This document shows positions 31,511 through 39,848 of a stretch of 39,860 nt of DNA, one piece after another. The translations under genes and the position numbers were made by a program. The notes below the pieces were generated by a model. The model was not told the DNA's origin and searched no databases. It saw only the letters and a program-made list of their open reading frames with translations. Where the stretch lies: assembly GCA_020721605.1 (NCBI GenBank), contig DYML01000008.1, positions 1 through 39,860 of the forward strand, read 5' to 3'. This stretch comes from Anaerolinea thermophila. Its GTDB lineage: Bacteria; Chloroflexota; Anaerolineae; Anaerolineales; Villigracilaceae. Each line of letters begins with the position of its first letter. The first letter of the stretch is position 1.

Positions 31511-32398
31511 TTATTTTTTTAGATTTTCCCTGGCAATGCTTACCAACTGCCGCGCAATATCGTTCATCACTTCATCTGGCACGCCGTCCATTGCTTCTGA
31601 CTGAACTCTGGTGTCAATTCCGTCATTGACATAATCAACGATGATGAATTTATCGGTTAGGGCAATTTCAGTTGAGAACCAATCCAATTTGCAGATGTTG
31701 GCAATGCGCTGCGCGATGTCTCTCAGGTTGCCCAAGCCATATTGAGCTTCTTCCCCGGCTGTAACATTGGCGTAGACGTGCGTTTTAGTATCCCACCAGC
31801 AGGGGTACGTTTTGCCGTTGGCGTAAAAAACGCGAAACCAAGCCGGGCTTTCTTCGATCACTTGCGGGGTGATGTGGGCTTGGATTAAATACTTCTGTTC
31901 GGGAAATTCCATTCGCGCTTCTAAAATCTCTTCCAGGCTGCTTGCGCCCATAATGACGCCCTCGCCGCCGCCGCCGTTTGAGGGTTTGATGACAAACTTT
32001 TCTCCCAATGGGGTCAGGTCTATCTGTGGGATAACGGGCTGCTCCAGAAACGGCGCAAGCAATATGGTGTAGGGGGTGTGTAGACCGGCGTTAATCAGTT
32101 CAAGGTGCATGGTGGCTTTGTCTTCCGACCAGGCAGAGACCTCTGCCGGGTTAATGCGTTCCGCGCCATATTCCAGCGCCCAGCGTGAGATAGGGTCGAA
32201 GGACGGCTCTCCCTGCCCTCGATCCAGCAGGGTTTTAAAGGTTGTCACTCCCTTGTAAAGCGCTGTAATGGATTCTAGCAAGTTGTCGGGTTTGATCTGC
32301 CAGAGGGAGATTCCCTTTTCTTTGCAGGCGCGTTCTATCATGTCGGCAAAGACGTTATCGTATTCCCAGTACCACGGAAGACATAAATCGTATCGCAT
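31511..32398 (-). CDS. ATP-grasp-fold protein
   Basis: The 295-residue protein looks like an ATP-grasp ligase: the nucleotide-binding strand KFVIKPSNGGGGEGVI is clear, and IVDYVNDGIDTR near the end provides acidic metal ligands. The N-terminal third (YDLCLPWYWEYDNVFADMIE) matches no recognised substrate domain. The start at 32398 is preferred because TATAAT lies just upstream of it and overlaps an earlier ATG at 32407. It is the first gene of ATP-grasp-YHS-fdhD. The substrate (amino acid, peptide or cofactor) is unknown. Confidence 0.75.
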   Translation of the reverse strand: MRYDLCLPWYWEYDNVFADMIERACKEKGISLWQIKPDNLLESITALYKGVTTFKTLLDRGQGEPSFDPISRWALEYGAERINPAEVSAWSEDKATMHLELINAGLHTPYTILLAPFLEQPVIPQIDLTPLGEKFVIKPSNGGGGEGVIMGASSLEEILEARMEFPEQKYLIQAHITPQVIEESPAWFRVFYANGKTYPCWWDTKTHVYANVTAGEEAQYGLGNLRDIAQRIANICKLDWFSTEIALTDKFIIVDYVNDGIDTRVQSEAMDGVPDEVMNDIARQLVSIARENLKK

Positions 32399-32405
32399 AA
32401 AAACC

Positions 32406-32411
32406 ATTATA
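32406..32411 (-). promoter_or_regulatory. -10 box for a leaderless ATP-grasp transcript
   Basis: TATAAT on the minus strand ends 7 bases before the ATG at 32398, without a ribosome-binding site between. A clear -35 was not found. Confidence 0.45.
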
Positions 32412-32524
32412 AGGGATGAATGGAGCGTGAAGCGATTTAGGTTTTATACACATTCTTCCTTTTGCTCTGCACAATTTCTGCACATCTAAAAACTATCCTT
32501 GGGGCAATTCAAAAGGAGACGCGC

Positions 32525-33199
32525 ATGACGAGATTTTCAAAAACTTACGCGATGATTTTGGCGCTGGCGTTTTTTAGTCAGGCTTGCGGCGCAAACCCGC
32601 AGCCTGTCGCTGTTGAAGCCAAAAGCGTCGCGCCAACCGCTTTGCCCAGCGCCACGATGGTTGTGGAAACGCCGCCTTCGCTGCCAACGGTCGAAGCCAG
32701 CCCCACGCCGTCGCCAGTCACCATCACCGCTGTGGAAGGCGACATCGCCATCCGCCAGGGACCGGACAGTTCCTTCGATGCAACGACCCGTTTGAAGAAC
32801 GGCGAGACGGCTACGGTTTTGGCGCGCAGCATTATGAACGGCTGGATTCAAATCGAAGTTCCCTCCCAGTCGGGAGTAACGGGCTGGGTCTGGGTCGAGA
32901 CTGGCTACTCCATCGTAAACGGTGATTTGTTCGACCTGCCGCGCATTGATACGGTGGAATGGAACGTCGGCTCGTACCTGATTAATTGCACGCCGCACCA
33001 AATGATTGTGAAACCCGGCGATGTCATCCTCCAGCCCGTTGGGGATGCGGACAGCCGCGTGTGGTTCATGCCGGGGACTTACTCGGTCTACGACGCGGAC
33101 GTGACGGGGCAGCCTGTGGCGGCGAACCTGACCGTGACCGAACACCGCGAATTTCACATTCTCAAAGACGGAACCCGCAAGCAATGGACTTGCCCATAA
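32525..33199 (+). CDS. SH3-domain lipoprotein
   Basis: The 224-residue protein has a signal with Cys at SQAC (residue 20), a Thr/Pro linker, and an SH3b domain (about 70-130: VEGDIAIRQGPDSSFDATTRLKNGE then GVTGWVWVE). A C-terminal beta-rich segment (YLINCTPHQMIVKPGDVIL) follows. SH3b modules commonly bind peptidoglycan. AAAAGGAG lies before the ATG at 32525. The second lipoprotein starts 11 bases after its stop. Confidence 0.82.
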   Translation: MTRFSKTYAMILALAFFSQACGANPQPVAVEAKSVAPTALPSATMVVETPPSLPTVEASPTPSPVTITAVEGDIAIRQGPDSSFDATTRLKNGETATVLARSIMNGWIQIEVPSQSGVTGWVWVETGYSIVNGDLFDLPRIDTVEWNVGSYLINCTPHQMIVKPGDVILQPVGDADSRVWFMPGTYSVYDADVTGQPVAANLTVTEHREFHILKDGTRKQWTCP

Positions 33200-33210
33200 A
33201 AAGAGAGCAA

Positions 33211-33927
33211 ATGATGAATAAGAAAATTCTTTCCCTGCTGTTGCTTGGTTTATTTTTGGCAGGTTGCGCCCCTGTCGCCGCCCAAAGCCTGCAAGCGCTT
33301 CCCAGCCCAACGCAAGCGGTTGTCGAATCCGCCGCCCAACCCACAGCGGAACCGACTCCCGCTCCACTTCCGACGGCGACCGCCGCAGCCGACCCCGACT
33401 TCACCCTGGTCGGCTTGCCTGCCGAAGCAGAAGGCGAACTGGCTTTCGATTTCGTCGCGCAAATGTGCGACGCCGAATGGCATACGCGGGGCGTGAGTTT
33501 GCCCTGCCCCGGCGATACCGAATCGAGCGCGGGCTATGTGATGAAATTGGACGGCGAAGTGCAAGGCTTGCCCTCGAACACGAACATCCTGCTTGTCTAT
33601 ACCCCGCAGGAAGGTTACGAGACCATTTTCAGCAAGTATCCCGCCTTCACCGTGCAGGAAGGCGACCGCTTCCGCGTCGTGTTAGCCTGCAAGGAACACA
33701 CTTTCTGCGACGTTGAATTTGTGCTGGACTTTTCCAATGAAGAGGGCAGCGCGGGCTTGAAAAACTGGCGCTATCTTTTTGCCGAAGAGCCGCTCGTGGT
33801 GGATTATCCGCTGGACGCGCTGGCAGGCGAAACCGTGCAGTTTCACTTAAACGTCCGCGCGCGCGGCAACCCCGTCGAAGCCTACGCGGTGTGGATTGCG
33901 CCGCACATCTACCGCCCCGCGCCCTAG
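33211..33927 (+). CDS. lipoprotein of unknown function
   Basis: The 238-residue protein has a classic signal (KKILSLLLLGLFLAGC, Cys19) and a Pro/Thr/Ala linker to about residue 65. A C-terminal beta-sandwich-like region follows, with four cysteines (MCDAEW, LPCPGD, LACKEH, TFCDVE) that may form disulfides. No family was recognised. It is in one operon with the SH3 lipoprotein and just upstream of the MacAB-like genes. The ATG at 33211 is used; a second ATG follows directly. Confidence 0.75.
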   Translation: MMNKKILSLLLLGLFLAGCAPVAAQSLQALPSPTQAVVESAAQPTAEPTPAPLPTATAAADPDFTLVGLPAEAEGELAFDFVAQMCDAEWHTRGVSLPCPGDTESSAGYVMKLDGEVQGLPSNTNILLVYTPQEGYETIFSKYPAFTVQEGDRFRVVLACKEHTFCDVEFVLDFSNEEGSAGLKNWRYLFAEEPLVVDYPLDALAGETVQFHLNVRARGNPVEAYAVWIAPHIYRPAP

Positions 33928-33989
33928 TTCGCGTCGAGCGTAGTCGAGATGTGAGTTTGAGTATGCGCTTCGACTACGCTCAGCGCGAA
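33928..33989. repeat. REP-like palindrome
   Basis: TTCGCG-T-CGAGCGTAGTCGA (33928 on) pairs with TCGACTACGCTC-A-GCGCGAA (to 33989) around a loop of about 20 bases, directly after the lipoprotein stop. It may act as a terminator. Confidence 0.65.
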
Positions 33990-34034
33990 GGCAAAGAACA
34001 TTTACCCAAGTAAAAACGCAACAAGGAGTTTTTT

Positions 34035-35327
34035 ATGAACGCCATTTTGAATTTCTTCAAAAACAAAAAATTTCGCAGTTGGATGATTGCCGCAGTTGCC
34101 GTATTGGCGGTTTTGATTTTGACGCTGTCCGGACCAAAACGGACCAGCGCCCAGGAGGAAAACACGACAAGCGTCGTTTCGCTGAGTGTGGCTGAAACGA
34201 TTGAAGCATCTGGGTCGCTGGATGCCCAGCCCTTTGCCGCCTTGACGTGGAAGACAGGCGGCATTGTGGAGGAGGTCAATGTCAAGCCCGGCGATTTCGT
34301 CAAACAAGGCGACATCCTGCTTTCGTTGCAGCCTTCCAGCGCGTCGTATAGCGTCGTCATCGCCCAGTCAGACTTGATTCAGGCGCAGGAGGAATTGGAG
34401 GATGTCTTGGAATCCGACACTGCCCGCGCGCAAGCCGCAATTGATTTGCAAGGCGCCGAAGATGAATATGAAGACGCCAGGGATTGGCGTGTTTCGATAA
34501 ACGACAAAACATGGATAAATCGCAGAACTTACCGTTATATCGGAGGGCGTCAGCTCGCCTTCGACCATTGGTATAAGGCTTACGCGGACGATGACACCAT
34601 TGCCGAAGCCGACCGCGACCTGGCTTTGAAGATGTCGCAGTATGAGGACGCCCAACGCGAATATGATAGCGTGAAAGACGGTCCCGACCCTGATGATATT
34701 GTCGCTGCCCAAGCCAAAGTGGACGCGACGCAGGCGACGGTCAACATGCTTCATATTGTCGCCCCATTCGACGGACAGGTTCTCTCGGTGGACAATGAGC
34801 CGCGCGATACGGTCAGCGCGGGGGAACTTTCGGTCAACATGGCTGATTTGAGTCGCCTGTATGTGGAAACCCAGGTGGATGAAAGCGACATTGCCAGCAT
34901 CCAATTGGGCAACCCCGTCGAAGTCACGCTCGATGCGCTACCTGACGTGACATTGACAGGCAAGGTTTCAATTATCAACCCTGTGGGTGAGGTGGTTTCA
35001 GGCTTGGTCAAATACACCATCCGCGTTGACCTCGACGAAACCCAGGAAACCGCTTTTGTTCCCCTGGGGACAACCGCCAATGTGATCATCAAATATAAGG
35101 AAGAAGCCAAACTATTGGCGGTTCCCATCACCACAATTCAAAATGACGATAACGGGGAATACGTTTGGGTGGTGCGGAACGGCGTAGCGGAGCGAGTGGA
35201 CGTGGTTGGCGGAACAATTGTCGGGGAGTTGGTGACGGTGACGGGCGACCTGAAAGAAGGCGAGACGCTTCAAATTGCGGAAAAGACTGGCTTTGCCATG
35301 CCCAACCCTTTTAGCGGAGGGAAGTAA
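34035..35327 (+). CDS. membrane-fusion (HlyD/MacA-like) adaptor
   Basis: The 430-residue protein has one N-terminal membrane segment (about 16-35), then a barrel-sandwich lipoyl half (EASGSLDAQPFAALTWKTGGIVEEVNVKPGDFVKQGD), a long coiled-coil region (about 105-240, rich in Glu/Ala), the second lipoyl half (VAPFDGQVLSVDNEP), and a beta-barrel end. This is a periplasmic or wall-side adaptor that couples an ABC transporter to export. AAGGAG precedes the ATG. The ATPase and permease follow. In a monoderm or atypical cell the adaptor may act without an outer-membrane channel. Confidence 0.88.
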   Translation: MNAILNFFKNKKFRSWMIAAVAVLAVLILTLSGPKRTSAQEENTTSVVSLSVAETIEASGSLDAQPFAALTWKTGGIVEEVNVKPGDFVKQGDILLSLQPSSASYSVVIAQSDLIQAQEELEDVLESDTARAQAAIDLQGAEDEYEDARDWRVSINDKTWINRRTYRYIGGRQLAFDHWYKAYADDDTIAEADRDLALKMSQYEDAQREYDSVKDGPDPDDIVAAQAKVDATQATVNMLHIVAPFDGQVLSVDNEPRDTVSAGELSVNMADLSRLYVETQVDESDIASIQLGNPVEVTLDALPDVTLTGKVSIINPVGEVVSGLVKYTIRVDLDETQETAFVPLGTTANVIIKYKEEAKLLAVPITTIQNDDNGEYVWVVRNGVAERVDVVGGTIVGELVTVTGDLKEGETLQIAEKTGFAMPNPFSGGK

Positions 35328-35328
35328 G

Positions 35329-36045
35329 ATGTTACAGGCTGAAAACCTGAGCAAGTTTTACCAGATGGGCGACAACGAAGTCCGCGCTTTGGATGGGGCG
35401 AGTTTCACCATCAACGAGGGCGAGATGGTCGCCATCATGGGACCTTCGGGGTCGGGCAAAAGCACGCTCATGTCCATCATCGGATGTCTCGACGCGCCGA
35501 CGGGCGGCAAGTATTTGCTCGACGGCGTGGCGGTGGAAAACCTCGACGAGTCGCAACTGGCGGAAGTGCGCGGGCGCAAGATTGGCTTTGTCTTTCAGCA
35601 GTTCAACCTACTGGCGCGGACAAGCGCACTTGAAAACGTCATGCTGCCGCTGACCTACGCGGGCTTCGCTGGAAAGGAACGCGAAGACCGCGCCTTCAAA
35701 GCGCTGGAACGGGTGGGGCTTGGCGGGCGGACTCATCATGCGCCCAACGAACTCTCTGGCGGGCAGCAGCAGCGCGTGGCGATTGCGCGGGCGCTGGTCA
35801 ACGAACCCGCCATCCTGCTCGCCGACGAACCGACGGGCGCATTGGACAGCAAGACGGGCGTCGAAATCATGGAACTGTTTCAAAGCCTGCACAGGGAAAA
35901 CGGTCAGACCGTGATTCTGGTCACGCACGACGCGCACGTTGCAAGGCACACGAATCGAATTATCAAACTTTCAGACGGGAAGATTGTCTCGGACGAAGTG
36001 AACGCCAACCCCATCAAGGCAGGCGCGCCGAGAGTGGAAGAGTAG
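35329..36045 (+). CDS. MacB-type ABC transporter ATPase
   Basis: The 238 residues contain Walker [11 protein letters not shown]-loop FVFQQFNL, signature LSGGQQQR, Walker [13 protein letters not shown] and switch VTHD, as in the LolD/MacB ATPases. GGAGG lies 7 bases before the ATG at 35329, one base after the adaptor's stop. It powers the permease at 36135-37370. The exported substrate is unknown; macrolide or peptide export and lipoprotein release are family possibilities. Confidence 0.95.
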   Translation: MLQAENLSKFYQMGDNEVRALDGASFTINEGEMVAIMGPSGSGKSTLMSIIGCLDAPTGGKYLLDGVAVENLDESQLAEVRGRKIGFVFQQFNLLARTSALENVMLPLTYAGFAGKEREDRAFKALERVGLGGRTHHAPNELSGGQQQRVAIARALVNEPAILLADEPTGALDSKTGVEIMELFQSLHRENGQTVILVTHDAHVARHTNRIIKLSDGKIVSDEVNANPIKAGAPRVEE

Positions 36046-36046
36046 C

Positions 36047-36074
36047 GTGTTACGTGTTACGTGTTGCGTGTTAC
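36047..36074. repeat. heptad tandem repeat GTGTTAC x4
   Basis: Four 7-base units (GTGTTAC, GTGTTAC, GTGTTGC, GTGTTAC) fill the gap after the ATPase gene. An inverted partial match (CGCTACACACTACAC) follows at about 36098-36112. Confidence 0.65.
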
Positions 36075-36134
36075 GTGGTTGTAATAAACGGAATACGCTA
36101 CACACTACACATCAACTCATAAAAGAAGGTAGCC

Positions 36135-37370
36135 ATGTTATTTTCAGAAAACATCAAAATCGCCTTCCGCGCTTTGCGGGCGAACAAAATGAGGTCGGTG
36201 CTGACCATCCTCGGCATCGTCATCGGCGTGGCGACGGTGGTGGCGTTGCTCTCGATTGGCGAGGGCGCAACCGCCAGCATCACCAGTCAAATAGAAAGCG
36301 GCGGCTCGAACCTGTTGAGCATCACCCCAGGCAAAATGCAAATGGGCGGGATGAGCGGTCCGTCGCTTCAACCGAGTTACCTGTATTACAAAGATTATCA
36401 ACTGCTGGAACGTGGATTGAAAGATAGCGTTTCCAAAATGGCGCCCACGTATCAATTCAGTTACACCCTCAAAAACGGCAGTGAAAGTTTCGACGCCAGC
36501 GTGGTGGGCGTGGTGGAAGACCATGCGGACGTGCGCTCCTTCACCATCACCGAGGGGCGTTTCATCAATGACAGCGACAACAAATCGCAGGCGTTGGTGG
36601 CGGTCTTGGGCAACACAACGGCAAGCGACCTGTTTGGAACGCTCTCGCCTGTGGGCAAGACCATTTCCGTCAACGGGCTAAAGTTTGAGGTCATCGGCGT
36701 ATTGGAATACAAAGGCTCTTCCCTCGGCTCACCCGATGAAAACGTCTTCGTGCCCATCGAGACGGGTTACAACAAGTTGTTTGGCGAAATTGCCCTGCAC
36801 AATGGAAAACGAATGGTCAGCAACATTCTGATTTCGGTGAAGGACGCCGACACAATGGATACGATTTCGGCGCAGGTCGAGTATGTGCTGCGCCGCTCGC
36901 ATGAGTTGAGTCCCTCAGACGAGTCGGACTTCAACGTGATGAGCCAGGCAGATACGCTGGAGACCTTGAACGCAGTCACCGAAACCCTGACTATCTTCCT
37001 CGGCGCGGTGGCGGGCATCTCCCTGCTCGTGGGCGGCATCGGCATCATGAACATCATGCTGGTCTCGGTCACGGAGCGGACGAAGGAAATCGGTCTGCGG
37101 AAAGCGGTGGGCGCGACCAAGAATCAAATCCTGACCCAGTTCTTGATTGAGACCGTCACCCTGAGCCTGCTCGGCGGTCTGGTCGGAATCCTGCTGGGGG
37201 TGAGCATCGCGCTCTTCTTTAGCGTGACAGGCATGATTACCTCGGTCATCACCGCCAAAGCCATCCTGCTGTCATTTTCCTTCGCGCTGGTGATTGGCGT
37301 CTCCTTTGGGTTGTACCCCGCCATGCGCGCCGCGTCCCTGCACCCGATGGTGGCGCTGCGGTACGAATAA
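36135..37370 (+). CDS. MacB-type ABC transporter permease
   Basis: The 411-residue membrane protein has an N-terminal transmembrane helix (LTILGIVIGVATVVALLSIG), a large extracytoplasmic MacB-PCD domain (about 45-275), and three C-terminal helices of the FtsX type (VAGISLLVGGIGIMNIMLVSV, LLGGLVGILLGVSIALF, LSFSFALVIGVSFGLYP). The conserved ERTKEIGLRKAVGA loop lies between helices. With the adaptor and ATPase it forms a complete efflux or mechanotransmission system, probably controlled by the two-component pair downstream. Confidence 0.93.
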   Translation: MLFSENIKIAFRALRANKMRSVLTILGIVIGVATVVALLSIGEGATASITSQIESGGSNLLSITPGKMQMGGMSGPSLQPSYLYYKDYQLLERGLKDSVSKMAPTYQFSYTLKNGSESFDASVVGVVEDHADVRSFTITEGRFINDSDNKSQALVAVLGNTTASDLFGTLSPVGKTISVNGLKFEVIGVLEYKGSSLGSPDENVFVPIETGYNKLFGEIALHNGKRMVSNILISVKDADTMDTISAQVEYVLRRSHELSPSDESDFNVMSQADTLETLNAVTETLTIFLGAVAGISLLVGGIGIMNIMLVSVTERTKEIGLRKAVGATKNQILTQFLIETVTLSLLGGLVGILLGVSIALFFSVTGMITSVITAKAILLSFSFALVIGVSFGLYPAMRAASLHPMVALRYE

Positions 37371-37415
37371 AAGTAAATGAAGAATGAAGAAGTAAGAATG
37401 CAGAATTTCAAACCC

Positions 37416-37471
37416 CATTCTTCATTCTTCATTCTTCATTCTTCATTCCTCATTCCTCATTCTGCATTCTG
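37416..37471. repeat. heptad tandem repeat CATTCTT x8
   Basis: Eight 7-base units (CATTCTT x4, CATTCCT x2, CATTCTG x2) end 5 bases before the -10 box of the response regulator. The stretch 37371-37410 holds inverted copies (GAATGAAGAATGAAG), so a long hairpin can form. Confidence 0.75.
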
Positions 37472-37476
37472 CGCTT

Positions 37477-37482
37477 TATAAT
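37477..37482 (+). promoter_or_regulatory. -10 box for a leaderless response-regulator transcript
   Basis: TATAAT ends 6 bases before the ATG at 37489, with CCCCC between and no ribosome-binding site. The heptad array lies where the -35 would be. Confidence 0.55.
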
Positions 37483-37488
37483 TCCCCC

Positions 37489-38181
37489 ATGCCCAAGAAA
37501 ATCCTCCTCGTGGATGACGAACCCGAAATCATCGAGATTTGCCGCGACTATCTCAAAGCCTCGGCGTTTGATGTCGTCACGGCAAAAGACGGCGCGATGG
37601 GACTCGCCGCCGCCCGCCGCGAAAAGCCCGACCTCATCGTCCTCGATTGGATGATGCCTGAAATGGACGGTCTCGACGTTTGCCGCGCCCTGCGCCGCGA
37701 AAGCGATGTGCCCATCATCATGCTGACGGCGCGGGTGGAGGAGACCGATAAACTCATCGGACTGGAACTCGGCGCGGACGATTACATCACCAAGCCGTTT
37801 AGTCCACGTGAGTTGGTGGCGCGGGTCAAGGTGGTGCTACGCCGCGTCAGCGGCGACTCGGCGGCGGAAATGATTCGGGTGGGAAAAGCATCGTTGGACA
37901 GAACCCACTACGAGTTTGAAAATGGCGGGGAGCGGATTCAACTCACGCCCACCGAGTTCGAAATCATGGCGACGCTGATGAGTCAACCTGGGCGCATCTT
38001 CTCGCGCAGTCAGTTGCTGAACGCCGCGCACGGCGTCGCCTTCGAGAGTTACGAACGCGCCATTGATTCGCACATCCGTAACCTGCGCCATAAATTGGAG
38101 CCAGGCGAGTTCATCGTTACCGTGCATGGCGTGGGCTACAAATTTCATGCCGAGCAGGGTCGAGGTATCGAGGAACAATGA
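37489..38181 (+). CDS. OmpR/PhoB-family response regulator
   Basis: The 230-residue protein has a receiver domain (DDE at 9-11, phosphoacceptor D53 in VLDWMMPEMDG, T in MLTAR, K in ITKPF). A C-terminal winged helix follows (LTPTEFEIMATLMSQPGRIFSRSQLL and RAIDSHIRNLRHKL). It overlaps the histidine kinase by 4 bases (ATGA). Its likely target is the MacAB-like operon just upstream. Confidence 0.95.
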   Translation: MPKKILLVDDEPEIIEICRDYLKASAFDVVTAKDGAMGLAAARREKPDLIVLDWMMPEMDGLDVCRALRRESDVPIIMLTARVEETDKLIGLELGADDYITKPFSPRELVARVKVVLRRVSGDSAAEMIRVGKASLDRTHYEFENGGERIQLTPTEFEIMATLMSQPGRIFSRSQLLNAAHGVAFESYERAIDSHIRNLRHKLEPGEFIVTVHGVGYKFHAEQGRGIEEQ

Positions 38182-39512
38182 AATCGTCGGTTCATCAAAT
38201 TCGCCTGCGGCTTCTCTCCTTGCTTGGCAGCGCCTTCGTCAGCGTGTTGTTGATTCTGATATTGCTGTTTCCGCCTGTCACCGCCTACGTTCTCACCAAC
38301 CTCCCAGAGGCGTCGAACCTGCGCTTTCCCATCCTGGGGTATATCGAAGGCTATTATTTGGGGAATGGCGGTTGGGACGGCGTGGGAGAAGTTTTGCAGT
38401 TTTATGATGATTTTCCGCCTGAGTACACCATCCTGCTCGACAAGGATAACCGCATCATCCTCGACAGCGGGTCGGCTTCCGCCTCGACGGTAGGCTCCAT
38501 TTATGAAATGAGCGGACACGACATTGCTTTGTCGTTAATCGCCAACGGCGAGCGAATTGGCGCGCTGTTGGTAAAGCCGCTCCCGCTTATATGGCGCGGG
38601 CGGCTTGCGAGCGGAATTATCCTGCCCATCGCGGGAATTTCGCTCGTGCTTGGGTTGTTCGTTTTTCTCATCGCATTCCTGCTGATCCGCCGCTTCATCA
38701 ACCCGCTGGCAGATGTGATGTACGCCGCCCGCGCTGTGGCAGACGGCAAACTGGAAACGCGCATGGCAACCGAAGGTCCGCAGGATTTGCGCCGCCTTGC
38801 GGAGAGTTTCAACGAGATGGCGACCTCGCTCGAACGTAGCGACCGAGAACGCCGCGACATGCTGGCGGATGTTGCCCATGAACTGCGGACTCCGCTTTCG
38901 GTCATTCGCGGACGGCTGGAAGGCATCGTGGATGGCGTCTACCCCGAAACGGACACGCCCGTCTCCACCGCATTGGAGCAGACCTACCTGCTCGAAAGGC
39001 TGGTGGACGATTTGCGCCTGCTGACTCTCGCCGAGTCGCGCCAACTGCATTTCGAGTTCAAGCCAGTAGATTTGGGGAATCTCGCCGCACATGTGACCGA
39101 CCTCTTCCAAGCCGAAGCCCGCGAGAAAAACATCTCGCTGACGTTGGGTCGCTCCTCCGAGAATCTGACCGCCACCGCCGACGCCCAGCGCACCGAGCAG
39201 GTCATCGCCAATTTGGTCAGCAACGCCCTGCGCTACGTCCCCGAAGGCGGCAGGGTGTGGATTGAAATTACCGCCGATGAAACCGCCGTGAATCTCTCGG
39301 TCAACGATGACGGCAAGGGCATCCCCGAAGCCGACCTGCCCTTCATCTTCGACCGCTTCTGGCGCAAAGACAAATCCCGCTCGCGCATCTCAGGCGGAAC
39401 GGGATTGGGGCTGGCGATTGCCAAACAACTCATCGAGGCGCAGGGCGGAGAAATTACCGCGCAGAACTTACCCGAAGGCGGCTTGCAGGTGCGTTTGCTA
39501 TTTGAAAAATAA
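38178..39512 (+). CDS. sensor histidine kinase
   Basis: The 444-residue membrane kinase has a first membrane segment at about 15-38, an extracellular sensor region of about 110 residues, a second segment (about 147-170), a HAMP linker (RRFINPLADVMYAARAVADGKLETR), HisKA with H234 (DVAHELRTPL), and HATPase_c (NLVSNALRYVPEGG, DDGKGI, GGTGLGLAIAKQL). It is coupled to the response regulator by ATGA overlap. The signal is unknown; by position it may sense envelope stress or the exported substrate. Confidence 0.94.
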   Translation: MKSSVHQIRLRLLSLLGSAFVSVLLILILLFPPVTAYVLTNLPEASNLRFPILGYIEGYYLGNGGWDGVGEVLQFYDDFPPEYTILLDKDNRIILDSGSASASTVGSIYEMSGHDIALSLIANGERIGALLVKPLPLIWRGRLASGIILPIAGISLVLGLFVFLIAFLLIRRFINPLADVMYAARAVADGKLETRMATEGPQDLRRLAESFNEMATSLERSDRERRDMLADVAHELRTPLSVIRGRLEGIVDGVYPETDTPVSTALEQTYLLERLVDDLRLLTLAESRQLHFEFKPVDLGNLAAHVTDLFQAEAREKNISLTLGRSSENLTATADAQRTEQVIANLVSNALRYVPEGGRVWIEITADETAVNLSVNDDGKGIPEADLPFIFDRFWRKDKSRSRISGGTGLGLAIAKQLIEAQGGEITAQNLPEGGLQVRLLFEK

Positions 39513-39589
39513 TCGAAGCCTTACGGGCTGTTTAATAAGTTGGCTTTGCGGCGCAAGTGGTGTTCCTCGCAGTGACCACATCCATAGAG

Positions 39590-39812
39590 GGAATTGCTGG
39601 CAAAAATACAGCAATTCCAAATCTGAACTCTAGTAATCGCAAATTTGGACGATTTGAGCCGCCAACCATCCACGAATAGGTCGCGAATGCTCGAATGTGC
39701 GTTCCGACATTCGCATATTCGTGGAAAATTCGTGGACGGTTTGAAAAAACAACAAAATCATGCTCCTTGGCGGTGTCGGGAATTTTAGATTTGGAATTGC
39801 TGGCAAAAATAC
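39590..39812. repeat. repeat-rich intergenic end of the window
   Basis: The 348 bases after the kinase have no supportable ORF. GGAATTGCTGGCAAAAATAC occurs as a direct repeat (39590-39609 and 39793-39812). AGCAATTCCAAATCT (39610 on) is an inverted copy of AGATTTGGAATTGCT. TCCACGAAT (39669-39677) faces ATTCGTGGA (39717-39725 and 39728-39736), a long imperfect palindrome. It resembles a dispersed repeat or remnant of a small mobile element. Confidence 0.5.
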
Positions 39813-39819
39813 CAAAAGA

Positions 39820-39848
39820 TTGACTTGGTAGTTACAAAATGCTATACT
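39820..39848 (+). promoter_or_regulatory. strong promoter reading out of the window
   Basis: TTGACT (39820-39825), 17 bases and TATACT (39843-39848) form a near-consensus promoter for an unseen plus-strand gene. Confidence 0.7.

Noticed and set aside
32537-33367. 276-codon open frame on the minus strand
   Set aside because: It is opposite the two lipoprotein genes, which have signal peptides and ribosome-binding sites; this frame has neither.
37416-37471. Tandem repeats as a CRISPR array
   Set aside because: The units are 7 bases with no spacers, and no cas gene is present.
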